Of a stretch of 64,000 nucleotides of DNA, positions 52,150 through 60,491 are shown piece after piece. The position numbers were made by a program, and so were the translations under genes. Below the pieces are notes generated by a model. That model saw only the letters and a program-made list of their open reading frames with translations, was not told the origin of the DNA and ran no database searches. The first letter of the stretch is position 1. Each line of letters opens with the position of its first letter. Origin of the DNA: DAISWO01 sp036826295 (GTDB lineage: Bacteria > Patescibacteriota > Saccharimonadia > Saccharimonadales > JAGQNJ01); contig DAISWO010000001.1 of the NCBI GenBank assembly GCA_036826295.1, positions 167,030 through 231,029 on the forward strand, in the 5' to 3' direction.

Positions 52150-52168
52150 GTTAGAATATACTTTAACC

Positions 52169-52498
52169 ATGAACAAAAAACCAAAAATTAGTATTCTTAT
52201 TCTACTACTCATTCTTGGGGCACTTTTTTTTATGAATACCAGCCCCAGTGAGGTGCCAATCTATGTATTAACCTTACCATTCATATATTTTTTCATTTTG
52301 GTTTATGTAACTGTGTCTGTTGTCCAGGATCTTTTCAGTAGAGATATTGCAGCCCCTATCCCGCTTATAGTCTCTGCTCTGACGTTGTTAATGTTAATTC
52401 TTGGTTCTTTGCATCAGCTTGGTGCAAAAGACATAACTCTTAGTTTGGTCCTAATGGTTCTTCTTGGGTGGTACATCCATAAACTTAGTCCCAAATAG
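52169..52498 (+). CDS. Small polytopic membrane protein
   Basis: The protein has about 109 residues and four hydrophobic segments (about 6-24, 32-55, 65-85, 90-105), few charged residues and a basic C-terminus. The ATG at 52169 is preferred: TG-T-TAGAAT (hexamer 52152-52157) precedes it, leaving a leader of at most 5 nt. No family recognised. It lies upstream of a VirD4-like ATPase in the same orientation. Confidence 0.65.
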   Translation: MNKKPKISILILLLILGALFFMNTSPSEVPIYVLTLPFIYFFILVYVTVSVVQDLFSRDIAAPIPLIVSALTLLMLILGSLHQLGAKDITLSLVLMVLLGWYIHKLSPK

Positions 52499-52567
52499 AA
52501 GATTAGATACTGTATAAATTAATAACTTCTATGCTTAAGCTATTATTTGATATACTTTCCATCAGGA

Positions 52568-53056
52568 ATGAAAGAAACTGGCAAAAATCAATTCAATGAG
52601 GCAATAACTCGTGAACAAGCGGAGCTTGACGATCTTGAAGTTAAGAAGAAAAAAATCGATAATTCTTCTGAACCAACCGAATTGAATATTTTGCCACGCA
52701 TAGAGCATATAAACGGTGAAACTAATCCAGAGATAGTCAAAGATCAGCCACAGTCTGGGGGTTCATCATCACAACAGCAAACTAACGATGATCAAACTTC
52801 TGCTACACAAACTACTGACGATGATGACGACACGACTACAGAACCAACCACCAGTTCGTTACCTAGTAATGACAATAATCCGCAGATTGCCGATGATGTT
52901 GATTTGATAGAGAAAGAGTGGGTAGATAAGGCGAAAGAGCTGGTAGAGCGAACAAAGTCTGACCCTAGACAACAAAACATAGCTCTTAATAAGATGAAGG
53001 CTGATTATTTAAAAAAACGGTTCAATAAGGTAATAAAAACCGAGAAAGAAGGCTAA
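52568..53056 (+). CDS. Acidic, probably disordered cytoplasmic protein
   Basis: The 162-residue protein is dominated by Glu, Asp, Gln, Thr and Ser, with an acidic stretch (DDDDDTTTEPTT-like) in the middle and a basic helical C-terminus ('LNKMKADYLKKRFNKVIK'). An extended -10 TG-A-TATACT (52551-52556) ends 11 nt before the ATG. It abuts the ATPase gene with 1 bp between, so it may be an adaptor or partner of it; this is inference from position. Confidence 0.65.
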   Translation: MKETGKNQFNEAITREQAELDDLEVKKKKIDNSSEPTELNILPRIEHINGETNPEIVKDQPQSGGSSSQQQTNDDQTSATQTTDDDDDTTTEPTTSSLPSNDNNPQIADDVDLIEKEWVDKAKELVERTKSDPRQQNIALNKMKADYLKKRFNKVIKTEKEG

Positions 53057-53057
53057 G

Positions 53058-56000
53058 GTGTCCTTTTTGATCGTAATAGTTTTGGCATTGTTAGTATCTT
53101 TAGCTGTAATAGGGCCAATTATCTTTCTTAATTCTAGAAAGGTACTTCGTGAGCAGAAGAATTATGAGCGTGGGCTAAAAATGGTGCCATTGCTTATTCA
53201 TTTGCCCCCAAGTAGTGACGATAAAGAGGCTGGCGCTAGAGATGAGAGGGAGTTAGTTGATGAAAATATATCTAAAGCTCAGATTCTATATACGATTATT
53301 GCTAGTACGATGCAGAAAGGATTCAAGAATAAGTTTTACGGACAACGTCATTTCGCTTTTGAAATTGTAGCAACGCATGGATTTGTTAAGTTCTATGTAG
53401 CCGTACCCCTGGTTATGGTTGAGGTTGTAAAACAAGCTATAATCAGCTCGTATAATTCAGCGATATTAGAAGAGGTCCCTGAACACAATATATTTAGTCC
53501 TGTAGGTAAGATTAACGGAACGGTGGGCGGGGAACTTACCCTTAAAGAAAACTATGCTTATCCGATTGCTACTTATCAAGATATAAAGCGAGATCCGATC
53601 CAGTCACTACTTAACTCTTTATCGAATCTTGAGAAAGACGATGGTGTTGGTATCCAGATTATGCTTAGGCCAGCAGATTCTAGTTGGAGAAAAGCCGCAA
53701 GTTCATTTGCTAGTAAAAAACGCAAGGGAGAAAAATCTCGAAAGCCCTCAGAGGAGGCTCTATGGTGGATTAAGCAAATATTTACAGCATTATGGAAACC
53801 ACCAGAAGATAAATCCGGAAAGGATGGGGGCGGTTCGGATAAAGCAGATTTATCAAGCTTAGATCAGGCAGTATTAGATGCTGTTGACGAAAAGACTCGC
53901 CATGCGGGTTACGAGACATTGATAAGGGTAGTTGCATCATCTAATGTGTCGCATAAATCTCAGGCAATATTAGCGAATGTAGTTGCAGCTTTTTCGCTAT
54001 ACGATGCTCCTGGGAAAAATGGATTTAAGTTTACGCCCTCCAAAGATATCGATGAATTTGTTACTGCATTCATCTTGAGGTTTTTTCCACAACAAATTAA
54101 TCAAAATATATTAAACGCTGTAGAGTTAGCCACTCTTTTTCATTTTCCTGACCAAAAGAATATTCCAACTAGCCAATTAGAGAGGCAAGATTCTAAACAA
54201 GTTGATGCGCCTCGTGATATGCCTACAGAAGGACTGTTTATCGGCTACAACTTATTTAGGGGTATCAAGAAAGCGATTCGAATCTCTTTGAAAGACAGAC
54301 AGCGTCATATGTATATCGTTGGACAGACAGGTACTGGTAAATCTACTTTTATGGAGAATCTTGCATTTCAAGACATGCTAAATGGTGACGGTTTTGCGTA
54401 TATTGATCCTCATGGAGATGGAGCAGAGCACTTGCTTGGGATGGTTCCTAAAGAACGGACCGAGGATGTAATTTACTTCTGTCCTGCAGAGATGGAAAAC
54501 CCTTTAGGGTTGAATATGTTTGAATATCAAAATCCTGATCAAAAGGACTTCTTGATTCAAGAGACCATCAACATGCTCTACAAACTATACGATCCTCAGA
54601 AACAAGGAATAATTGGCCCAAGGTATGAACAGATGTTCCGTATGGCCGCACTTACTATAATGGCTGACCCGAACGGTGGAACCTTCGTCGATATTCCGAA
54701 ACTATTTTCTAATGAAGCCTTCGTGAAAGAGAAACTTAAGTATGTTACTGACCAAAACGTGCTTGATTTTTGGCTAAAAGAAATGCCTGCATCCTCAAGG
54801 TCAAATGACTTTGGCGAGGTTAAAGCATGGTTTGTTAGTAAATTTGGAGCTTTTTTGTCGAACGAAATGATGAGAAATATTATTGGTCAAACCAAGAGCT
54901 CTTTTGATCTAAGAGATATTATGGACAATAAAAAAATCCTGATCGTTAACTTGAGCAAGGGACGTACAGGTGATATGAACGCTAAATTGCTAGGCATGAT
55001 ATTCGTTATGAAGTTTCAAGCTGCGGCAATGAGCCGAGCTAATATCGAAGAAGCAGATCGCCAAGATTTTTGTTTGTATGTTGATGAGTTTCAAAACTTT
55101 TCGACAGATTCGTTTGCTACGATAATGTCAGAAGCCCGAAAATTCCACCTTAATTTGATAGTGGGCAACCAGTTCACTACTCAGTTAACTGAAGAAATCA
55201 GAGATGCGGTTTTTGGAAATGTCGGCACGATAGTATCTTTTAGAGTCGGACAAAATGACGTCGATATGCTCGCAAAGTATTTTTATCCACTTTTTGATGG
55301 AGAAGATCTACTAAGGGTACCTAACTATAATGCGATTGCAAGAACATTAATAAGTGGAGTTCCTACGCAGCCGTTTAGTGTCGCGATGGTCCCTCTGTTA
55401 AGTACCCCGAATCCGAAACTTGAAGCTGCCCTAAAACAACTATCGGCTGCAAAATACGGTAGGCCTAGAGCAGTTGTTGAGGCTGAAATAGTTAAGAGAA
55501 TGGCTACCAACGAAGCAAGTAGGCCGAATGTTGGTCCAGGTGGTCCGGCATATACAAGATCTAATCAGGTGGGGTCTGGCCAGCCGGTTCCTCGAGCAAC
55601 AGGAAAGGCATCGTTTCTTGATGAATGGCTAAGCAAGAAACAGGCAGTATCAGGACAATCAATCAGAAGACAGCCACCACCAGCTAGTAGCTCTTCCCAA
55701 TACCCACCGCAATCACCGCAACAAATGCCAAACCCAACAGTAAGTCAGCCTATTTACGATAATAAAGCTTCACAGCCTCCATTTAACCCGAATCCGGTCA
55801 ATGTTCCAGCTAATACAATTAATCCTTTGAAATCCAGCCTAAATGCTTCACAGCCCCCAAGTTTGAGCGCTACTAGCCCAGCGATTGATCTAAGTGGTGT
55901 CCCGACAGTAGATTATGGTACCAGCGCCCAAAAAGCTGTCTCAAGTACCGAGTTTGACAAGAGTCAGGTTAACGAACTTACCGAGAAGTTACAATCCAGC

Positions 56001-56099
56001 CAGAAAGCCGTAACCGGTGACTCTGGGCATTTGCAAGATGAAGACACTATAGATATTGATCAAGAAGGCAACCTTCACCAAAAACCTAAATCAGATTAA
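53058..56099 (+). CDS. VirD4/TraG-like membrane ATPase (type IV secretion coupling family)
   Basis: The 1013-residue protein has an N-terminal transmembrane helix (about 4-26) and a cytoplasmic accessory region (about 30-390). The RecA/FtsK-HerA-like motor has Walker A 'IVGQTGTGKSTF' near 428-436, 'YIDPHGDGAEHLL' near 450, Walker B/DE box 'CLYVDEFQNF' near 680, and sensor motif 'LNLIVGNQFTTQL' near 703. The C-terminal 250 residues are Pro/Ser/Gln-rich and disordered. The family pumps DNA or protein through membranes; no relaxase or VirB4 is nearby, so its substrate is unclear. GTG start. It is widespread in Patescibacteria. Confidence 0.85.
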   Translation: MSFLIVIVLALLVSLAVIGPIIFLNSRKVLREQKNYERGLKMVPLLIHLPPSSDDKEAGARDERELVDENISKAQILYTIIASTMQKGFKNKFYGQRHFAFEIVATHGFVKFYVAVPLVMVEVVKQAIISSYNSAILEEVPEHNIFSPVGKINGTVGGELTLKENYAYPIATYQDIKRDPIQSLLNSLSNLEKDDGVGIQIMLRPADSSWRKAASSFASKKRKGEKSRKPSEEALWWIKQIFTALWKPPEDKSGKDGGGSDKADLSSLDQAVLDAVDEKTRHAGYETLIRVVASSNVSHKSQAILANVVAAFSLYDAPGKNGFKFTPSKDIDEFVTAFILRFFPQQINQNILNAVELATLFHFPDQKNIPTSQLERQDSKQVDAPRDMPTEGLFIGYNLFRGIKKAIRISLKDRQRHMYIVGQTGTGKSTFMENLAFQDMLNGDGFAYIDPHGDGAEHLLGMVPKERTEDVIYFCPAEMENPLGLNMFEYQNPDQKDFLIQETINMLYKLYDPQKQGIIGPRYEQMFRMAALTIMADPNGGTFVDIPKLFSNEAFVKEKLKYVTDQNVLDFWLKEMPASSRSNDFGEVKAWFVSKFGAFLSNEMMRNIIGQTKSSFDLRDIMDNKKILIVNLSKGRTGDMNAKLLGMIFVMKFQAAAMSRANIEEADRQDFCLYVDEFQNFSTDSFATIMSEARKFHLNLIVGNQFTTQLTEEIRDAVFGNVGTIVSFRVGQNDVDMLAKYFYPLFDGEDLLRVPNYNAIARTLISGVPTQPFSVAMVPLLSTPNPKLEAALKQLSAAKYGRPRAVVEAEIVKRMATNEASRPNVGPGGPAYTRSNQVGSGQPVPRATGKASFLDEWLSKKQAVSGQSIRRQPPPASSSSQYPPQSPQQMPNPTVSQPIYDNKASQPPFNPNPVNVPANTINPLKSSLNASQPPSLSATSPAIDLSGVPTVDYGTSAQKAVSSTEFDKSQVNELTEKLQSSQKAVTGDSGHLQDEDTIDIDQEGNLHQKPKSD

Positions 56100-56133
56100 C
56101 AACCAAAGCGTAGTGCGGAACTCGAGTTTGGAT

Positions 56134-56709
56134 CTATTGTTTCTTTAAGATAGGATAAACAATTAATTCTACACAAATGCCTATCAAAAAACCCGATATC
56201 AAGAGTAGGATAAAAACAAAGAAATTATATTCAAATCCATAGTAGCGACTCATAATATACAAGATCAGAGTACCGGCTGATGCAAATATGCCGCCACCAA
56301 GCAAACCGGATGGCCTAGCAGCCGTCTTTGCGCCAACTTCGCTGATTGATTCAACTACTGGATTATGAACTACCTTACTAAAGGCTTTTTGTCGGGTGTT
56401 CATGTGTTTTCGGGCTCTTTGAAGCTCTTTTTTGTAGGCAGCTTTTTTAACGTTTCGATCGTATCTTGGGGCAGGGGCACTTGCTTGGCTATCATCCATA
56501 TTAGAATTAAGCTTCTCGGACTTTGATTTTGCTGTATCTTCTACGTTTTCCCGCAATCTTTCCATGGCCTTTTCAGTCTTACTATCGTCATAGTTCTCAC
56601 CCTTTTCTATGATCTTCTCTATTTTTTTGTCGCGCTCGTGAAGTAAATCTTTATCAACTTCATGTTTTTCTCCACTGCCTTCGTGCTTCTTATATTGTTC
56701 TATACTCAT
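56134..56709 (-). CDS. Coiled-coil protein with two C-terminal membrane helices
   Basis: The 191-residue protein has a highly charged N-terminal half (about 1-115, Glu/Lys-rich, coiled coil, 'HERDKKIEKIIEKGENYDD'). Two transmembrane helices (about 133-155 and 160-182) follow. It starts 2 bp after the stop of the LPNTG protein gene and is probably co-transcribed with it. The function is unknown; a cytoplasmic scaffold anchored to the membrane is plausible. Confidence 0.7.
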   Translation of the reverse strand: MSIEQYKKHEGSGEKHEVDKDLLHERDKKIEKIIEKGENYDDSKTEKAMERLRENVEDTAKSKSEKLNSNMDDSQASAPAPRYDRNVKKAAYKKELQRARKHMNTRQKAFSKVVHNPVVESISEVGAKTAARPSGLLGGGIFASAGTLILYIMSRYYGFEYNFFVFILLLISGFLIGICVELIVYPILKKQ

Positions 56710-56711
56710 AG

Positions 56712-58316
56712 TTAGTTTCCTCCACCTGATGTGTATTCAGATTTTATTAGATCTAGTTCTGTGGCCATTAATTTTGTTCGTGCTAAGAAATATCCACCTA
56801 CAACAGTTGCTATAAATGCAACGGCAAGGGTTTCGCCGGGACCAGTATTCGGTAGGGATGTAGTTACTTGCTCAGTTGTCTTTGCGACTCCGCATTTGAG
56901 CTTGACGTTTACTGTGTCACTATAAACGTTTGTCATGACACAGTCGAAGGACCCAGGATTAGACGATGAAACAGGAGTTTGCGGTATAGGGTCTTTGATT
57001 TTGACGGTAATTTGTTTAGTAACTGTTGCACCGACATCGATATCTACTTTTGGCCAGCTAACGATATTTTCGTTATTTATGCTTCCGCCGTGCAAATCAA
57101 CTATATCTGAATATTCGAGTACGTCAGATATATTTTCTTCGATTTGAAATCCTTTAACGGCAGTATTGTTACTGGTGTTTTTTACGAATAAATTATAGGT
57201 TATTTTATCATTGGCTTTAGCGACGGTTCCATTAGCGTCAGCGATGTCTTGCGTATCATTCTGGGCACGTTTGCTAAGAATCAAACAAGCAGTTGCGTCG
57301 TCATCATCCGAAACATCGATACAGGGTAGATCTTTCTTGACTGTTATTCGTTTAGTACAATCTCCAACTTCACTGTTTGGCGCAGTCTTAGGCGAACCGG
57401 ATACATTATGAGTTACCTTAAGAGTGAATTTATAATTTCCGGTTTTATCAAGCTTAAATATCCTTGGGTTAGGATCGGTAGCCACGCCATTTTTGAACAT
57501 GACTCCATTCGCTAGTTTTGTGTCGATAATATTACCGTTAGATTTATCGATCATATTGTAGTACATTTTTAGTTTTTCGGTTTTTGGATTAATGTTTCTA
57601 CCGATGGCTTGACCTGTTAGCGTGATAGATGTACCTACCTTGACTTCTGACTTGTCTTCGACACTCATTATAAGATTAGAGCATTTTATAACTTTTTTAG
57701 GTGCAGATGGTGGTGGTGGAGGCGGTGGTGGTGGAGGCGGTGGAGGCGGAGGACTCGGTGGTCCTACAATAGTCAGGTTGCCACAGTTAAATAGAATCAT
57801 AAAAGGTTGGCCGTTATCACGATTCCCAGTTATAGCTTTGTAGCTTGACGAACTACCGGTATCCCAGCTTTTTAACGGCCGCATATAGTAGGTTCCAGCT
57901 CCAGGTATACTGACGCTGACTTCGCCTTGCTTGCCGTAAGGCAATCGTCCTATTGAATATAGATTACCGCCGTGATCCCTAGAGTTGATCGTTTGTACAT
58001 TGCCATAGTAAAGGGCAAGACAATCAATACCGAATCTGGCTAGGATTTTCTTAAAATTGTAATCATTGGCCTTGCAGTGGTTTACGGCTTCTCCTTTACT
58101 GGAGAATCCACCTGGAATTATGTCATTGCCAGATCTAGCTAGAGTAGAGTCGCTAGGTGCAACAGTCGCAATAACTTGAATAATTAACGAAAGGACTATA
58201 AAAGATACTCCGAGGCTTCGCACCGCAGCTTCTTTATTTAATCTTTTTGCATAGAAACCAATTTGTCCGACTAAACTCGGGTTGAAAGGTAGATTTGATA
58301 GAAGTTTTTTAAACAT
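56712..58316 (-). CDS. Surface protein with polyproline tract, DUF11-like domain and LPNTG sorting signal
   Basis: The protein has about 534 residues starting 'MFKKLLSNLPFNPSLVGQIG'. Signal or anchor helix about 32-55. The first globular region (about 60-195) has paired Cys. A run of 15 prolines follows, then an Ig-like domain ('CSNLIMSVEDKSEVKVGTSITL') and a DUF11-like domain ('NTSNNTAVKGFQIEENISD'). The C-terminus has 'SLPNTGPGETLAVAF', a hydrophobic helix and charged tail: a sortase LPxTG signal. The frame is open 104 codons upstream toward gyrB, but that part lacks coding character, so the ATG at 58316 is used. Confidence 0.82.
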   Translation of the reverse strand: MFKKLLSNLPFNPSLVGQIGFYAKRLNKEAAVRSLGVSFIVLSLIIQVIATVAPSDSTLARSGNDIIPGGFSSKGEAVNHCKANDYNFKKILARFGIDCLALYYGNVQTINSRDHGGNLYSIGRLPYGKQGEVSVSIPGAGTYYMRPLKSWDTGSSSSYKAITGNRDNGQPFMILFNCGNLTIVGPPSPPPPPPPPPPPPPPPSAPKKVIKCSNLIMSVEDKSEVKVGTSITLTGQAIGRNINPKTEKLKMYYNMIDKSNGNIIDTKLANGVMFKNGVATDPNPRIFKLDKTGNYKFTLKVTHNVSGSPKTAPNSEVGDCTKRITVKKDLPCIDVSDDDDATACLILSKRAQNDTQDIADANGTVAKANDKITYNLFVKNTSNNTAVKGFQIEENISDVLEYSDIVDLHGGSINNENIVSWPKVDIDVGATVTKQITVKIKDPIPQTPVSSSNPGSFDCVMTNVYSDTVNVKLKCGVAKTTEQVTTSLPNTGPGETLAVAFIATVVGGYFLARTKLMATELDLIKSEYTSGGGN

Positions 58317-58412
58317 ATTTTTGTTTCTTTTATTAACGCTAATGCTATTTAACCACGAAATCGTGTGTTCAGGCAATACAATTTTTAATGTTGTATGGGG
58401 ATAAGTTTTTGG

Positions 58413-58418
58413 TATAAT
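58413..58418 (+). promoter_or_regulatory. Extended -10 promoter of gyrB
   Basis: TG-G-TATAAT; predicted start near 58425, giving a leader of about 50 nt before the GTG of gyrB. Confidence 0.6.
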
Positions 58419-58474
58419 AGAAATAAGTATTGAGCAAAAGAAAGAAGTGACCGTGAGAGAGGGAAAGTAGCTTA

Positions 58475-60481
58475 GTGAGCAAGCAAAATTATGATGCAGG
58501 TCAAATCCAGGTTCTAGAAGGTCTAGAGCCGGTTCGGAAGCGTCCGGGTATGTATATCGGGGGGACAGGATCCGAAGGCTTGCACCATCTAATAAAAGAA
58601 ATCGCCGATAACTCAGTCGACGAAGCAATTGCCGGATTCGCTAACGAAGTACATGTGACTTTGCTTGCGGATGGAGGTGTTAAGGTCAGCGACAATGGCC
58701 GAGGTATACCAGTTGATAAAATGAAAAAAACGGGCAAAAGTGCGCTCGAGACCGTTTTGACAGTACTTCACGCGGGTGGAAAATTTGGTGGCGGTGGCTA
58801 TAAGGTTTCCAGTGGGCTCCACGGAGTAGGGATCAGTGTAGTAAACGCATTATCTACTAGATTAATCGCTGAAATTCACAAAGATGGCTTCATTTATACT
58901 CAAGAATATGAGCGTGGTGTTCCAAAAACCGCTATCAAGAAAGGCGAAAAAACTGATAAATCTGGAACTACAATCATTTTTTACCCTGACGAAACAATAT
59001 TTGAGACAGTTGAACTTGATTATGGGTGGGTCGTAGATTATCTTCGCCACCAAGCTTACTTGACTAAAGGTCTGAAGACTTTTGTTTTTGACGAAAAAAC
59101 TTCAAGAAAGTATGGTTTTTATTTTGAGGGCGGTATTCAATCTTATGTTCGCCACTTGAATCTAGGCAAAGACATAATCGATGAAGATGTTTTTTATGTC
59201 GAAAAAGGTGTCGAAGAATCTTTCGTAGAGATAGCCTTGCAGTATACGGATAGTTATTCCGAGACAATCAAAGCCTTTGCTAACAATGTTATCAACCCTG
59301 ATGGAGGCACACACTTAACAGGTTTTAGATCAGCTTTAACCAGAGTTATCAATGAGTACGCGAGAAAGAGTGGTTTACTAAAAGAAAAGGAAGAAAATCT
59401 TTCAGGTGAAGATTGTCGGGAAGGCCTAACTGCGATAATTCTTGTAAAGTTACCTGATCCACAATTTGAAGGTCAGACTAAGAATAAGCTTGGAAACCCT
59501 GAGGTGAGGACTTATGTCGAGCAGGTTCTTGGCGAGTACTTGGCATATTATCTAGAAGAGCATCCGGCGGTAGCGAAGAAAATGATTAATAAGGCCTTGT
59601 TGTCCGCTAGAGCCAGAAAAGCTGCTAGAGCTGCCAGAGAGAATATCATTAGAAAAGGGGTACTTGAAGGTGCGTCTTTGCCAGGCAAGTTGGCTGATTG
59701 TAGCTCGAGAGACCCACAGAACTCTGAACTATACATTGTCGAGGGAGACTCTGCTGGTGGATCTGCGAAAATGGGACGAGATTCGAAAACGCAAGCAATA
59801 TTACCACTAAGAGGAAAGGTGTTGAACGTTGAACGCGCAAGACTTGATAAAATGTTGGCCAACAACGAAATAACCAGTTTGATAAAAGCACTTGGGGTAG
59901 GGATTGAAGAGCAGTTTGATTTAGGTGGACTTCGATACGGCCGTATTATTATTATGACTGATGCCGACGTTGACGGCTCGCATATTCGGACACTACTATT
60001 AACATTTTTCTTTAGACATATGCAAGAAGTAATAAGTGCTGGACATATCTACATAGCTCAACCGCCGTTTTATAAAATTACGATGGGTAAAACAGTTAGG
60101 TATGCGTATGTCGATGAAGAAAAAGTCAAGATTATCGAAGAGTTAAAAAAAGAAAAGAATGATCGGAAAAAATCTCAGGAAACTGATGAGGAAATAACAA
60201 CAGATATACCTTCCGAAGATGTTATAGCACAGGACGAAGAGAAGATGGAACTCAAGAAATATGGGATTAATTTACAACGCTATAAGGGTCTTGGTGAGAT
60301 GAATGCTGAACAATTATGGGAAACAACTATGGATCCAGAAAATAGGGTTCTTCTGCAAGTTAATATAGAAGATGCCGAAAAAGCTGACGCTGTATTTAAT
60401 AAACTAATGGGCACAGAAGTTGATCTTAGAAAGAGTTTTATACAAACTCATGCTAGATTTGTGAAAGATTTGGATGTATAG
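58475..60481 (+). CDS. gyrB: DNA gyrase subunit B
   Basis: ATPase subunit of gyrase. The 668-residue protein has the GHKL ATP site 'EIADNSVDEAIAG' near 42-54, 'VSDNGRGIPV' near 72 and 'SSGLHGVGISVVNAL' near 112. The TOPRIM domain has 'YIVEGDSAGGSAKMGRD' near 425 and 'IIIMTDADVDGSHIRTLLLTFFFRHM' near 490. The C-terminal signature is 'QRYKGLGEMNAEQLWETTM'. GTG start with GAGGG upstream. It is 10 bp from gyrA, forming a gyrB-gyrA operon next to the rRNA operon. Confidence 0.97.
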   Translation: MSKQNYDAGQIQVLEGLEPVRKRPGMYIGGTGSEGLHHLIKEIADNSVDEAIAGFANEVHVTLLADGGVKVSDNGRGIPVDKMKKTGKSALETVLTVLHAGGKFGGGGYKVSSGLHGVGISVVNALSTRLIAEIHKDGFIYTQEYERGVPKTAIKKGEKTDKSGTTIIFYPDETIFETVELDYGWVVDYLRHQAYLTKGLKTFVFDEKTSRKYGFYFEGGIQSYVRHLNLGKDIIDEDVFYVEKGVEESFVEIALQYTDSYSETIKAFANNVINPDGGTHLTGFRSALTRVINEYARKSGLLKEKEENLSGEDCREGLTAIILVKLPDPQFEGQTKNKLGNPEVRTYVEQVLGEYLAYYLEEHPAVAKKMINKALLSARARKAARAARENIIRKGVLEGASLPGKLADCSSRDPQNSELYIVEGDSAGGSAKMGRDSKTQAILPLRGKVLNVERARLDKMLANNEITSLIKALGVGIEEQFDLGGLRYGRIIIMTDADVDGSHIRTLLLTFFFRHMQEVISAGHIYIAQPPFYKITMGKTVRYAYVDEEKVKIIEELKKEKNDRKKSQETDEEITTDIPSEDVIAQDEEKMELKKYGINLQRYKGLGEMNAEQLWETTMDPENRVLLQVNIEDAEKADAVFNKLMGTEVDLRKSFIQTHARFVKDLDV

Positions 60482-60491
60482 GAGATAGATT

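Noticed and set aside
51954..52154. 66-codon ORF on the plus strand in the gene-free stretch
   Set aside because: It runs into the arms of a terminator hairpin, has no ribosome-binding site and no recognisable protein features.
52169..56099. Conjugative transfer system
   Set aside because: Only a coupling-type ATPase is present; no relaxase, VirB4, or pilus/mating-pair genes are nearby. Such ATPases are common in Patescibacteria outside conjugative elements.
58317..58628. N-terminal 104-codon extension of the LPNTG protein
   Set aside because: It overlaps the gyrB promoter and start, has no coding character, and the normal signal-anchor start is at 58316.
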